Source: a virus
Length of the DNA stretch: 25,507 bases
Direction: 5' to 3' (one strand)
Virus record (IMG/VR): IMGVR_UViG_3300007541_000192
Coordinates: 1 to 25,507 of that record
The notes below the pieces were generated by a model. The model worked only from the letters and a program-made list of their open reading frames with translations, had not been told where the DNA came from and ran no database searches. Position numbers and translations under genes: made by a program. Below, in pieces: positions 1 through 10,400 of the stretch (the first letter of the stretch is position 1; every line of letters starts with the position of its first letter).

Positions 1-1
1 A

Positions 2-1669
2 TATTCATTTAACGATAGTATTCCATTTTTCAAAGTGACCACTACTGCCACTTTAGGTGAGATGTGGGCATTTTCAGATACCCTTAGAACTGATTTGCAA
101 ATAAGTTTCTTATACGACTCAACTCAAAAAGCCGTAGAAGATCTAGTAGTAACCTATTTAAAAGGTTTGGGTATAAAAAATGTTTTACTATGCTTTAGAG
201 ATATACCTAGAGCTTTTGAAGATATAGTTATAGATACACCTGATACTATAGCGAGAGGGGAATCAGTAGATTATGTTCTTAGTAATAGGCCCACGGATTC
301 GTCCTACTTTATTCAAGGAAGCAACCCAGTCCTAGAGTTCGGTAGACTACAGAATTATTTCAATATTTTAGGTATAAGTTTCACAATGAATAATTCTGAT
401 AATACCAGACTTTATTCATTAGGAGAAGATGTTAATAATCTTACTAGAACTTCCATATCGTATCAAGAAAATACTAGAAGTGATATGCCTGAGCTTTCCC
501 TCTACCCAGGTAACAATATAAATAACCCTTTGGTAGACACTAGCCAAGAGAAAATAGTAGAAGAATGGTCTTTGGCTCTAGACACTTCAAAAGTTGAAGA
601 AACTGGTGAGACTATAGCTCCTGTCATGAGTTTATTAAAATCATTACAGTCTAGCTCCAGTAAACTTCTAGATCCAGTATTTAGATTTGAGAACAATGCT
701 GAAACGGTAAATAAGCTTCACGAAGTTTACCCTGAGTATGTTACAGATCCTGGTGAATCTGTACTTATCATAGGAGAGAACTTTTTAATACAGAGTGTTC
801 TTTATGGAAAAGAAATTAATGTCGATACTGCTGAATATATGCAGGGAACTGACGGAAGCATTGTATCAACAGTAGAGTCTCGAAAGGGTGATATGAAAGG
901 CTTCTTTAATGACAGGAAAGTGAGAAAGCCTTACATATCTATTTTTGATGAAAGGGCTCAACTCGTTCCTGACGAGTTTGCTTTGGCTCAATCTGTTGTA
1001 GACAATATTAGAAAATATAATATTCCAACATTCAGAGTAGGTACTACGAATCCTAATGTTACAAGGATGACTGTAACTAGCGACGGGTTCCTTATAAGCA
1101 CCATATCAGAAACCTGTAGACAGATAGCACAGTATGTAGCTCAACAAGTTTCTGATACTTATAACCAACAGCTTTTAAGTCCCGATAACGAAAGCACTCT
1201 TAGAAACTCTATAGAGAGAATACTATCGTCATTTCATGAAGAAAACTTCATTAATAATGTCGAGGAAGTAATAGACGCAGGAAATCCAGATTTTGCTAAC
1301 ATAGCATCAGAGGTTACGCAGCTAATTATAAACTCTCCGTCATTAAGATCACACCCTATTACAACTAAAAACACATCAGCTTCGTTAGTTGCCTATCTTT
1401 ACAACTTCTACAGGCTGTTCAGCTTCTCTCACAAAGCAATATTGAAAACACTACCCCAGTTTAACTTCTCAGAGACTGACTTGTTAGGAGATAACTGTAT
1501 ATTATTCAAGGATATAAATAAGACCTTACTAGGAGATACCTCAATAACTAGAAGTATTTATACAGGAGTTTGGACAATATTAGGGTTTAAGCATGTTATT
1601 AGTTCTAACGATGCTTACTCTGAGTTCTCTGTTGTAAAGAAGCCTTTTTCATTGGAGAGTAACACATGA
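2..1669 (+). CDS. Baseplate hub-like structural protein (5'-truncated)
   Basis: The reading frame is open from base 2 to the TGA at 1667-1669, giving 555 visible residues. A GTG at 35 could start it, but the frame continues upstream without a stop and residues just before it (IPFFKVTTTATLGEMW) read as normal protein. I therefore treat the gene as cut by the window edge. No enzyme motif or membrane segment is seen. The C-terminus (ILKTLPQF near nt 1440-1460, then GVWTILGFKHVIS and AYSEFSVVKKPF at nt 1567-1650) resembles the end of large-phage hub or structural proteins, where a compact beta domain closes the chain. Its position directly before the spike gene is where P2 gene D or a T4 gp27-type hub is expected. 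The hub role is inferred mainly from this position. It could instead be another tail-tube or baseplate structural protein. The last bases overlap the next start (ATGA), implying translational coupling. Confidence 0.5.
   Translation, partial: YSFNDSIPFFKVTTTATLGEMWAFSDTLRTDLQISFLYDSTQKAVEDLVVTYLKGLGIKNVLLCFRDIPRAFEDIVIDTPDTIARGESVDYVLSNRPTDSSYFIQGSNPVLEFGRLQNYFNILGISFTMNNSDNTRLYSLGEDVNNLTRTSISYQENTRSDMPELSLYPGNNINNPLVDTSQEKIVEEWSLALDTSKVEETGETIAPVMSLLKSLQSSSSKLLDPVFRFENNAETVNKLHEVYPEYVTDPGESVLIIGENFLIQSVLYGKEINVDTAEYMQGTDGSIVSTVESRKGDMKGFFNDRKVRKPYISIFDERAQLVPDEFALAQSVVDNIRKYNIPTFRVGTTNPNVTRMTVTSDGFLISTISETCRQIAQYVAQQVSDTYNQQLLSPDNESTLRNSIERILSSFHEENFINNVEEVIDAGNPDFANIASEVTQLIINSPSLRSHPITTKNTSASLVAYLYNFYRLFSFSHKAILKTLPQFNFSETDLLGDNCILFKDINKTLLGDTSITRSIYTGVWTILGFKHVISSNDAYSEFSVVKKPFSLESNT
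1654..1659 (+). promoter_or_regulatory. Ribosome binding site of the spike gene
   Basis: GGAGAG lies six bases before the ATG at 1666, inside the end of the upstream gene. It is one of the better Shine-Dalgarno sequences in the window and supports the ATGA-overlap start. Confidence 0.65.
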
Positions 1670-2685
1670 TAGCGATAGGAACAATTAGAAGCGAGATTGA
1701 TTTCCTTGAGAGTGGAACCATCAAGGTATTAATAGACAATATAGGCGAAGAACCAGTTGAGTACACTAGTCCTATGAAAGGGACCTCTGCTGGATTTGTA
1801 GCAGTGCCTAAAGCAGGTGCTAGGGTTATTGTATGTAAACCAGATAATATATCCAGATGGTACTATGTAGCAACAATATCAGGACCCAGCAGAGCGTTTG
1901 AAAAGGGTAGCCTAGACACAGTTGATAGCGTTCTAGGGGGAGATATACAACCTTACTGGTCCATGGAGAACCCCTACTTGCGGAGTATCGTTCCTCAAGT
2001 AATTGGAATGGTAACTTCTTTAGGGGCTGGAATGGTGTGTAGCGATTCATCTACCCCAAATGTAATACGAAGGTATACCACTTTAAAGTCTGGAGGAGAT
2101 CATTGTGTTGTTTTAAGCGATGACCCAAAGAATCAAGGCGTTACCATAAAAACAAACCAAGGAACCCCAGGACAGTTTAACGACCCCGAAACAAAGATCG
2201 TTTTAACTGGAAAGGATACTGAAGACCTTCTAGGGCCAAACGGAATAAACATTCAAGCTAAAAGAAATATTTGGTTTGAAAGTAGGTTTGGTAACTGGAT
2301 ACAAAGAGTATTTAATGGGGGTCGTATGTTAATCTCAAACAGTTCTAGATCTGATAGTTCTGACGCTGAGAAAAAACAAGACGGTGAAATACAAATACAA
2401 ACTTACCATAACGACATTCATATCTGCGTAAAGAACAATAAAAAGAATGTAATCATAGAATCCTGGGGTGACGGTAAAGTTCAGGTGTATGCTCACGATG
2501 TTCAAGTTAGAGCAGACGGGAATATTCATTTAGATGCTGAGGATGATATTCATATTAATGCTGGAGGTAATGTAAATATTGATGCAGGAAGCGACATATA
2601 CCTGAACTCACAGAGAGCAGAGCCTGGAGATAGGATAAAATCTAATGACGAGCAACTAAACGGCTCATTAACCTTAAGACCTTAA
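1666..2685 (+). CDS. Baseplate central spike protein, gpV/gp5-like, no lysozyme domain
   Basis: This 339-residue protein is predicted to form the trimeric membrane-puncturing spike under the hub. Residues 1-75 have the beta-rich pattern of the gp5/GpV OB-fold (IGTIRSE, TIKVLIDN, AGFVAVPKAGARVIVC, WYYVATI). Residues about 238-310 form a regular beta-helix stem. Four perfect eight-residue repeats run from 279 to 310 (VQVRADGN, IHLDAEDD, IHINAGGN, VNIDAGSD) and are followed by IYLNSQRA, like the octads of the T4 gp5 and VgrG needle. The middle part (about 80-235) shows no lysozyme catalytic pattern that I can recognise, so any wall degradation would come from another protein. The C-terminus is a short polar tail with no PAAR motif. 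The ATG overlaps the previous stop and has a good GGAGAG site. The family call is strong. The absence of muralytic activity is inferred from inspection only. Confidence 0.85.
   Translation: MIAIGTIRSEIDFLESGTIKVLIDNIGEEPVEYTSPMKGTSAGFVAVPKAGARVIVCKPDNISRWYYVATISGPSRAFEKGSLDTVDSVLGGDIQPYWSMENPYLRSIVPQVIGMVTSLGAGMVCSDSSTPNVIRRYTTLKSGGDHCVVLSDDPKNQGVTIKTNQGTPGQFNDPETKIVLTGKDTEDLLGPNGINIQAKRNIWFESRFGNWIQRVFNGGRMLISNSSRSDSSDAEKKQDGEIQIQTYHNDIHICVKNNKKNVIIESWGDGKVQVYAHDVQVRADGNIHLDAEDDIHINAGGNVNIDAGSDIYLNSQRAEPGDRIKSNDEQLNGSLTLRP
2500..2619 (+). repeat. Octad repeats coding for the spike beta-helix stem
   Basis: Five consecutive 24-base units encode eight-residue repeats with the pattern hydrophobic-x-hydrophobic-x-A/S-x-x-x. 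Alternating small and Asp/Asn positions mark the turns of a triple-stranded beta-helix. The repeat is at protein level; the DNA copies are diverged. Confidence 0.7.
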
Positions 2686-2689
2686 TACA

Positions 2690-5404
2690 ATGACAAAATT
2701 CAATCCAAGTATATTATCATCTCCATTAGAATATGCAGAACTTGAATGGGGCGTTCCAGGATGTTTAATGGACCTTACGAGAGATATTATCTCATTACTT
2801 CCATCAGATCTGCTAGGAACATATCAAAGTAGCGTGGCTGAGGGTAGAGAATCAGCACGGTGTTGGATGGCTACTAAGACAAAGGAGTTCTTTGGAGACA
2901 GCGGATTCCTTACATACAACACCACTACAGGTAAGCTAGAATTCTTTTCACCTACCTCAAAGGCATCTACTTTGGCGGGGTTAGATACTCTAGGGTATTA
3001 TGCTGGAATAGGACAGGCTGCGTGGCAAGCAGTAGAGGGTGCTTTAGATCAGATAGAAGAGATATCAAACTGTATTGATTCTGTTAAACAGTACTTTGAT
3101 GATCTTAACGACACTAACAAACCGACAGGAAACGCCACCGTAGCACCTCCTGTTTTCCCAAGTGCAGCCGTAGCAGCAGGGTTTTCAGAGTCTTACAATA
3201 GAACTGTAGACTTTGATAACAGGGCCAGTGCCGTAATCAATGATATTAAGGACGAGCTTGATTTAAGAAGAAGAGATCCTTCAAGAGAGCCTGTCCTCAT
3301 AACTGATCCTACAGACCCCGATACTTCAGGAGTTGTAGAAACCCCTGCCATCTTTAGATTAGTATACGGACCCCCTAAATCTAAGTCAGGGCAGTTCTTA
3401 CTATCAATAGATGGTATTTATTACAACAGTCAGACTTCCTCTTATAGCATGGGTGATGTCCCCACTGCCGCAGATATAGGCATGGTCCCATCTCCTGAGA
3501 AGTGGAAAATGGAACATCCTGCTAACTTGGGTGGTAAGGGAGATGGGTTCTCTCTAAAACAAATTAACAGATATGTAGGAACACTGTTTGATATAGACAT
3601 TATTGATGATTCCACGGCCATGGAGACTTATTACAGTAGCGATAACATGTTAAGAACCTTGATAGGTCAGAAGAATGTTGCTGTCAATAAGTTAAGAGAT
3701 GATAGGCTTGAATACATTGCCTCTGGGTATTCTGAAGATTCTGCGATAGTGTCCAATCTTAATAATCAAGTTTACTCTGTAGTATCTGAATTCGACTACA
3801 AGATTAGCAAGAGAAAGAAGCAGATAGAAGTCGCGGTTAAAGCACCAGACTTCTTTGGTATAGGTCAGGTGTTTACCCCAGGGCACATTCCTATCAACGA
3901 CTTCACCTACTTAAGCTCATTAAATCTTCCAGTAGAAGTAGCCAGACAACGGAACTTAACCTTTGATCACGGAGAGGTTGAAGATATTATTCTTCCTCTA
4001 GTTCCACGGTTTGTAAAAGCTAAAGATTCTGAATGGAGAGTTACTTTAACACCTCTAGAGATTGCTGAGGTAGGAACGGGAGATATTATAGATGTTAACG
4101 ATACCTCCGCTAACGCCGCCCCAGTTTTAAGAGTTACAGAAGGTATAGTAAAGGATGATACACTTGAGGCTTCTTACTCTTTCCTAATACCTTCAGTTGA
4201 GACTAATGGAAAATCTGGAACTTTTAGGGCTCTGAATGATGATGACGATGGGGGATACCATGACGCACAGTTAGTAGGGAACAATGTTTCTTCTGTATTC
4301 GCAAGCGGTGTTTCCATTCCAAAGTTAGATGGCATTGTTAGATACAAGTACAATATAAACGGAAACACAAGTAGTGTCGATTTTGATAAGCTAGGTTCAT
4401 ATGTAAGGCTTCCCGATTCACCTAAGATGCAGAACCTGATGTACAACTCAAAGGGTTGTTCATTTGATTTCTGGATTCATATGCCAAACTTAGGGGCAGC
4501 CTCAAACTTTGCAGAACAGGATCCTGCTGTTGTCCCAAACTTCGCTGCATCAGATTCATCCTGGACTGACTACAACTACTACAAGATAATTCTTGCAAAC
4601 GAGAATATAGGTGGGTCATACCAAGAGGACGACATTACTCTAATGACTGACAACTTTGGAACAACGAGTGTCAGGGGTATGCTAATGGGCTTTACAAGAG
4701 ACCCTCAGATAACACAAAATAGCATAGTGGGCAGGGGTTCAGATTTTGATATAGGAGATACCCTTGGAGTTACTACGGCGGATACTGTAAATACTACCCA
4801 CTTCTTTATAGCTCCAACACAGTCTGCAAATGGAACTGATGTAGATTTTATAAGGAAGGGAGATTGTAATGTTCAGGGGGATGAGTATAGAGCAATGTCA
4901 GTTTCAATATCATCCACAGTAGGTATTGGAAACAATACTGTAGCTTTATCAGACGCCTCTGAGACCTTTGTACATGTTAGCGTATCCTTTGATGTTACTA
5001 ATGATGAGGTTTGCATTAGATTAAATGGAAAAGACTTAGCAACAAGTAGCTATTCCGAACTGTTTGGAACACAACCTGGATTCCCAGCAAAGATACCAAC
5101 CTTTATATCGCCTGAGGATTCTCAAAACCCAAGTTATAGTTATTCAAATATTAGCAAGGGTCCTAAAACCAATACTTATTTCACACCTTGGATTATAGGA
5201 GGTGGATATACTGATGGTATAGCTGTAAATCTAACAGGCTCGAACACAGGATCTGGAGGCTTTATGGCTACATCGCACGGGCTTTACAGCGGTCTAACAG
5301 GTCATGTTGGAAGTTTCAAGATTTACTCTAGACCTCTAGATACTACTGAGGCTTTAAAAAACTACGAAGCTCACAAAGGATATTACGAGGATATTAGAAC
5401 ATAA
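2690..5404 (+). CDS. Large baseplate-associated protein with C-terminal LamG/concanavalin-like domain
   Basis: This protein of 904 residues starts four bases after the spike stop, with no clear Shine-Dalgarno site, so translation probably depends on coupling. Residues 1-200 look mostly helical and are not recognised. A segment with Pro/Asp-rich flanks (about 195-225) leads to a beta-rich part (FRLVYGPP, GQFLLSIDGIYYNSQT). Residues about 330-385 are charged and helical, ending in a basic stretch (KISKRKKQ). From about 465 the chain becomes all-beta. From about 565 to 902 it fits a LamG/laminin-G jelly roll: SYVRLPDSP, CSFDFWIHMP, FVHVSVSFD, EVCIRLNGKDL, WIIGGGY and a closing GHVGSFKIYSRPLDTTEALKNY. 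Such domains often bind glycans. Its place between spike and gp25 genes suggests a virion baseplate component that may contact the cell surface. The domain call is firm; the exact baseplate location is inferred. Confidence 0.7.
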   Translation: MTKFNPSILSSPLEYAELEWGVPGCLMDLTRDIISLLPSDLLGTYQSSVAEGRESARCWMATKTKEFFGDSGFLTYNTTTGKLEFFSPTSKASTLAGLDTLGYYAGIGQAAWQAVEGALDQIEEISNCIDSVKQYFDDLNDTNKPTGNATVAPPVFPSAAVAAGFSESYNRTVDFDNRASAVINDIKDELDLRRRDPSREPVLITDPTDPDTSGVVETPAIFRLVYGPPKSKSGQFLLSIDGIYYNSQTSSYSMGDVPTAADIGMVPSPEKWKMEHPANLGGKGDGFSLKQINRYVGTLFDIDIIDDSTAMETYYSSDNMLRTLIGQKNVAVNKLRDDRLEYIASGYSEDSAIVSNLNNQVYSVVSEFDYKISKRKKQIEVAVKAPDFFGIGQVFTPGHIPINDFTYLSSLNLPVEVARQRNLTFDHGEVEDIILPLVPRFVKAKDSEWRVTLTPLEIAEVGTGDIIDVNDTSANAAPVLRVTEGIVKDDTLEASYSFLIPSVETNGKSGTFRALNDDDDGGYHDAQLVGNNVSSVFASGVSIPKLDGIVRYKYNINGNTSSVDFDKLGSYVRLPDSPKMQNLMYNSKGCSFDFWIHMPNLGAASNFAEQDPAVVPNFAASDSSWTDYNYYKIILANENIGGSYQEDDITLMTDNFGTTSVRGMLMGFTRDPQITQNSIVGRGSDFDIGDTLGVTTADTVNTTHFFIAPTQSANGTDVDFIRKGDCNVQGDEYRAMSVSISSTVGIGNNTVALSDASETFVHVSVSFDVTNDEVCIRLNGKDLATSSYSELFGTQPGFPAKIPTFISPEDSQNPSYSYSNISKGPKTNTYFTPWIIGGGYTDGIAVNLTGSNTGSGGFMATSHGLYSGLTGHVGSFKIYSRPLDTTEALKNYEAHKGYYEDIRT

Positions 5405-5844
5405 TGGCACTTTACGGAAGTAATATATCCACTGAGATAAAGGATGCGTCCATACAAAAAATACAGCAGAAGTATTATGGATGCGGCTTTCCTACAGGTA
5501 AGAATAGCAAAAACATATTTAATAAGGAATATGGCTCTGAGCTTGTAAAGTCTCAAGTGAAGCAGCTTCTTCTTGTAGATAAAGGTGAGCGGGTTATGCT
5601 TCCTAACTATGGGATAGGATTGAGGAGCTACCTCTTCTCTAACATAACACCTGAGGATGTTTCTGTAATAAGGACTGACATAAAGGATGCGATTGTTAAG
5701 TATATTCCAAACTGTGATGTTCTTGATATAGATGTCGTGCTCGCACAGAATTATAAGTATGGAGGAATGGATGGACTCCTTATAAAACTAAAGTTGAAGC
5801 ATTTACAGCTTAATCAAATATTAGATTTCAATGTAGAACTATGA
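5404..5844 (+). CDS. Baseplate wedge protein, gp25/GpW-like
   Basis: At 146 residues this has the normal size of the GPW/gp25 family. These small proteins sit in the inner baseplate and share the fold that joins wedge to sheath in T4, P2 and injection systems. The hallmark region is residues about 48-110: a helix (LVKSQVKQLLLV), then GERVMLPNYGIGLRSYLF, where the family has its conserved GER...P-x-x-G-x-G...LF core, then an Asp-rich helix (TDIKDAIVKYIP). The C-terminus is a beta segment (LLIKLKLKHLQL) ending in FNVEL. The ATG shares its A with the previous TAA (TAATG), and a GAGG lies 13 bases upstream. Its stop overlaps the next start (ATGA). The call is secure from motif, size and neighbours. 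Confidence 0.9.
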   Translation: MALYGSNISTEIKDASIQKIQQKYYGCGFPTGKNSKNIFNKEYGSELVKSQVKQLLLVDKGERVMLPNYGIGLRSYLFSNITPEDVSVIRTDIKDAIVKYIPNCDVLDIDVVLAQNYKYGGMDGLLIKLKLKHLQLNQILDFNVEL

Positions 5845-7433
5845 GTAACATACCTTACACAACAGCAGCATCAGATTTCCTTAAAAAGAATATTGTTGAT
5901 ATTGAGAGTCGCGGGGAATTAGTTGATTTCACAGCTACAGACTTTGCAACACTTAGATCAGCACTGCTGGATTATATTAAAGCTGTATACCCATTCGATT
6001 ACCAGAACTTCACTGAGTCAGACTTCGGTGTAATGTTCGCTGAACTCGTAGCCTACATGGGTTCGATAATGTCATACAAGGCTGATATGCTCGCTCATGA
6101 GGGGTTTATTAAGACAGCAAAGAGTAGACATAATGTAAAGAAGCTGTTGGAGTTAATAGGTATAAGACTTAGGGGTCCATCTGGAGGTGCTGGATCTTGC
6201 AGAGCCACCGCTAACATAGAGCTAACCACAGAGTCTTACTCTATTCCAGTACAGAACCGCGTGGTTAGCGTAGCATCACCTACTGACGGCGGACCAGTAA
6301 ACTACACTTTGTATACTGTTGAAGGTGGTGTATTAAACCCACCAAGCTCTGATGGCTCAATAAGCCTTTTAAGTTCAACAGCGGATAACCCAAATGCGCC
6401 TCTAGTCTGGAGTAACTTAGCTTTAGTAGAAGGCGCATTAGGAGAGGATGTAGGAACCTTTACAGAGCTAGGTGCTTTGAAGCAGGTTACTCTTCAAGAA
6501 GGCCCCGTTATTGAGAATAGTATTCAGGTACTTGTAGAAAGCACGGATAGTGAAGCAAGCGGAGTGTACACCGAGGTTGAAAGTCTTTTCTCTGCCTCGG
6601 GCGCAGATCATAGAGTTTTTTCTGTAGTATACGATGATGATTATAACGCTACAGTATTATTTGGGGATGGTACAAACGGTGCGGTTCCACCAACTAATGC
6701 AACATACAGAATTTACTATAGAGTAGGTGGAGGTGAGCGGGGAAACGCTCCAACAAGCTATATAAACACCACGGTTCAAAACAGCACAGGCGGTGTATCC
6801 TTTGTTATAGAAAATGTCGCTGCTATAACCGGGGGTGCTGATGCTGAAACCGTACAGAGAGCCAAGGTTTACGGCCCTCTAGCATTCAAGTCCCAGGACA
6901 GGCTAGTGACTCTAGAGGACTACAAAACCTTCGCTACGCGCTTCGTAGGGCCTACAGGATCAACTGCTAAGGCAGTAGCATCTACAAGGAAAGGGTTCTC
7001 ATCTGCAAATGTTATAGATGTGTTTGTTCTAGAAAAGGCTAATAACCTACAACTTCAAAAATCATCTGCTGCATTTAAAACATCATTACTAGAGGCGATG
7101 AATCAAAAGAAGATGCTCACTGATGAGTTAGTTGTAGTGGACGGTTTGGTAAGAACTGTAGATTTATCCATGACGGTTTTCGTAGACAGATTCTTCCTTA
7201 AGAAGGAGATTGAAATATTACAACGATCCTCAGACATGGTTAAGAACTACTTCAATGTAGACAATCGAGAGTTTGGAGAAAGAATATGGTTAGATGATAT
7301 TAACAGGGCCGTATTCAACGGAGTTCAGGAAGTTAAAATAGCAACTATAGATAACCTAGATAAGGACATACAACTGAACTATAACGAAATTATTCAATTG
7401 AACAACTTAGTTATTAATGTAAGCTATGTATAA
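5841..7433 (+). CDS. Baseplate wedge protein, gp6/GpJ (Baseplate_J) family
   Basis: This 530-residue protein should dimerise around the hub to form the inner baseplate ring, as gp6 does in T4. Residues about 50-111 carry the characteristic N-terminal block: NFTESDFGVMFAELVAYMG, then a Y-K-A-D-M-L-x-x-E helix and a ‘TAKSRHNVKKLLELIG’ helix. The middle is a beta-rich insertion ending in YNATVLFGDGTNG and YRVGGGERGNAP, typical of J-like proteins. Residues about 335-400 contain the conserved AKVYGPLAFKSQDRLVTLED stretch, followed by a C-terminal domain (LSMTVFVDRFF, WLDDINRAVFNGVQEV). The start overlaps the preceding stop (ATGA), and its own end overlaps the next gene by eight bases. Placement right after gp25 is the conserved W-J order. 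No oddities were seen. Confidence 0.9.
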   Translation: MSNIPYTTAASDFLKKNIVDIESRGELVDFTATDFATLRSALLDYIKAVYPFDYQNFTESDFGVMFAELVAYMGSIMSYKADMLAHEGFIKTAKSRHNVKKLLELIGIRLRGPSGGAGSCRATANIELTTESYSIPVQNRVVSVASPTDGGPVNYTLYTVEGGVLNPPSSDGSISLLSSTADNPNAPLVWSNLALVEGALGEDVGTFTELGALKQVTLQEGPVIENSIQVLVESTDSEASGVYTEVESLFSASGADHRVFSVVYDDDYNATVLFGDGTNGAVPPTNATYRIYYRVGGGERGNAPTSYINTTVQNSTGGVSFVIENVAAITGGADAETVQRAKVYGPLAFKSQDRLVTLEDYKTFATRFVGPTGSTAKAVASTRKGFSSANVIDVFVLEKANNLQLQKSSAAFKTSLLEAMNQKKMLTDELVVVDGLVRTVDLSMTVFVDRFFLKKEIEILQRSSDMVKNYFNVDNREFGERIWLDDINRAVFNGVQEVKIATIDNLDKDIQLNYNEIIQLNNLVINVSYV

Positions 7434-10400
7434 GTACTTCCCTAGAAACTACCATGAGATCTTAGATACAATAACCCCTAAGATCTATATTGAAGAGGAT
7501 CTTAATATAAGCTCTCTTAAGAGCCAAGATTTATTAGATTCAATTCTTCAAAGCATAATCTATTACTCAGAGAATAGTTTTAAATTCTCTGATCCTGCTG
7601 ATTATTATAAAAACCCTCTTCTAGTTTCTGGAGTAGGTGCCCTTTCAGGTATCAATTCTCCATCGGGTATGCTCAAATACTTTGAGCCTCACTCTGAACT
7701 TAACACTATTAGACCTGATGATTTTGAGCTTGAGATTCTAAAGCCGTTAGGTTATTCCTTAAAGGATTTTGATACTTCCACTGCGTTATTTACATTCATT
7801 AGAGGAACAATTTACAATAAGATAGGAAGCACCCCCACGGATTTCGCAGACCTAGCAGATAAAACAGCAAGCGCATTCGGATCAACACCAGAAGAGACCC
7901 ATGAATATCTAGCCAACTCTATGGGTCTTTGGTATTTTCTAGCTTATCAGCCTACAAACACTTACTCTAAGGCACCTAGAAACTATACATCAGAGACGAT
8001 TGCGAGAAAACTATCTCAAGGTCAGACCTTAACAACAGCAGACGCCGTTAAGGATTACTTCAGATATCTGTGGAATAACTATGAAACCCTAATAGATCCT
8101 GTAATTGATTTAGGCGCTCTGATTCCATCTTTCGGGGTTTCTGGTACTGGCATTCATACTAGCGGGACTCAAGGTCTTGATCGTATTCTTACTTTAGTAG
8201 ATGTTCTTTACAAAGAAGGTGAGTTAAGAGAGAAGGACAGGTATGTAAAGGATGTCTTCGACCAATATGTTCAAACAGGATATGTACCAAACACCTTGGT
8301 AAGACAAGGACCTTTCTCTAAGTTCATGAGAGCAGTCTCCTATATGATGGGAGATATTGATGAGTACAACGCCAAGATAAAAGCATCAAAAGCTATAGAC
8401 GATTGCCCAGAGTATCTACTACCGTATCTTGGAGATATTATTGGATGGAAATTCTATGGTGCCAATTCGGCATCTTGGAGAAGACAGCTTAGGTCTGCGA
8501 TAACTCTTTACAAAAAGAAGGGAACTAAAGACGGTCTTATAAAAGCATTTACAGCCGTACTCCCAGGAGTTCCAATTGATTTGGATACTAGCATCACAGA
8601 GATGTATGAATCATACATTCCTAACCTGATGTACTATCTTCTTGTAACTGAGTCTCCAATGCTAAGTAGTCTAGAGGCTTGGACTTTTAACAGGGCTCTA
8701 AAGTTTAATCAAGGAGAGTATGCTCCAAATAACCTAGACACCAACATCAGATATTGCGTAGATCATATTATGCTCCGCGCAGTAGAGAAGTTTCCTGAAA
8801 TCTTTAACATTAAAGGTTATCCTTTTGATGTTAAGGATCCGAACTTCCTTTTCAATTATAGAGATCGTGATTTCCATATACCACCTTGGGAAGAAGAGAA
8901 GTTCTATATGTCATGCGATCTCCATGAGGAGGTTGTTAAATTCTTTAGAGACGAGATCGTATGTTTAGGAGTTCCTGATTATTACGGAGATTACTTTGAG
9001 AATTATGTTCTTGACAGGACAATACGAGGGTTTCAACCAACAAAGAGATACGAGAACACTTTCTTATTCTTCACAGACACTGTTCAGTTCGCACCAAACT
9101 ACGAAAGGATTACAAAGTATTCTTCAGTAGACTTATTGAAGTACCTAACTCTTTGGAGTGGAAAATCTTCTCACTTTGATTTCACTCTTTCAGGGTCATC
9201 CTTTGAAGAATCCACCTTACTTGACAATTTAAATTACAGCAAGGAAGACTTCTTCGCAGCTTTGGGAGTTGTTAACGACTTCACTCCCGCTAAAGCTGTA
9301 CCTAGAGTACACTTTGATCTTACAGCCTTAGAGCTTGCGAAGGATGCTGACCACTTATATCCAAAGGTAAAGTATTCACTAGTAGACTTCCCTACAAGCG
9401 GTGTCATGGCATCTCAGGCATATTCTGGTCTAGACATGAGACACCCTGATCTAGGGTTATTAGGGGCATATAGAATACCTTCCTTCACTGAAGACCCACA
9501 CAGAACCCATGTCAGCCACCAGGACTTACCAGTTTTCAAAAGAGAGCAATCTGATTACTGGCAATACGGTGTAAAGAACAACTGCTATTCGTTTGATACA
9601 ACTATATCATCAGGACCTTTAACAGTCTCCGGTCCTTATGACGCAGAAGCACAGAGAACATCCATAAGAAGAAGGGACTTCTCACAGAAGCTTTCAAAAG
9701 GAGAGAATTACTTAAAGAACCATACAGCGGGTCCTAACTTCTATCTGTCTATGTCGGGAGGTGAAGTATACGAATCCCTAGAATCTTCCGCTGGAGACCC
9801 TCCTTATAATTACTTAACGCTTGGACTTGATCCAAGAAGCGGATTGTTCGCAGAACCAGATATCCATAATTTAAAAAACACTGTATGGGACAGGTGTGAA
9901 AACATTTATTCTCCAAATATTTATGGAGGTGCGTCAACCTCTGCTACTTACGAAATACGAGGACCTCTTGAATGGGATACTAGTGCGATAGATGTAGAGA
10001 GGGAGCATCATTTTGTAGACAGAAGTAATACTAGTGAGGTAAGATACCTTCTCTTTAAATTAATTGATCAGAAGATAGAAGGAGAGGCTGAGGCGATTTT
10101 TGGAAATGCTCCTGTTCTATTTTCCAAAGATTTAAACAGTCATGATATTATTGGGTCAATAAAGGCTCGTCTTTGGGAAGATAAGGATTTATCAGAAGAA
10201 GATTACTTCGAGTTTGCGTTTAATACTTGGAAACCTTCTTGTAGGCATATGTTCTACACGGTACACAGGCTATACGATTTCTATATGAGGAGCTTTGATT
10301 ACCACAGGCTTTCAGATAAGGAACTTGAAAAGCTAGTTGACGGAGGAGGTTCTATAATTTCACACGCATATGGACCCATAGCACATAACGCAGGGTTTAG

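Noticed and set aside
517-524. Perfect T4-type late promoter box TATAAATA
   Set aside because: It lies within the first coding region (Asn-Ile-Asn codons), and another copy occurs at 1513-1520 in the same gene. There is no gene start just downstream, so chance in AT-rich DNA is the simplest explanation.
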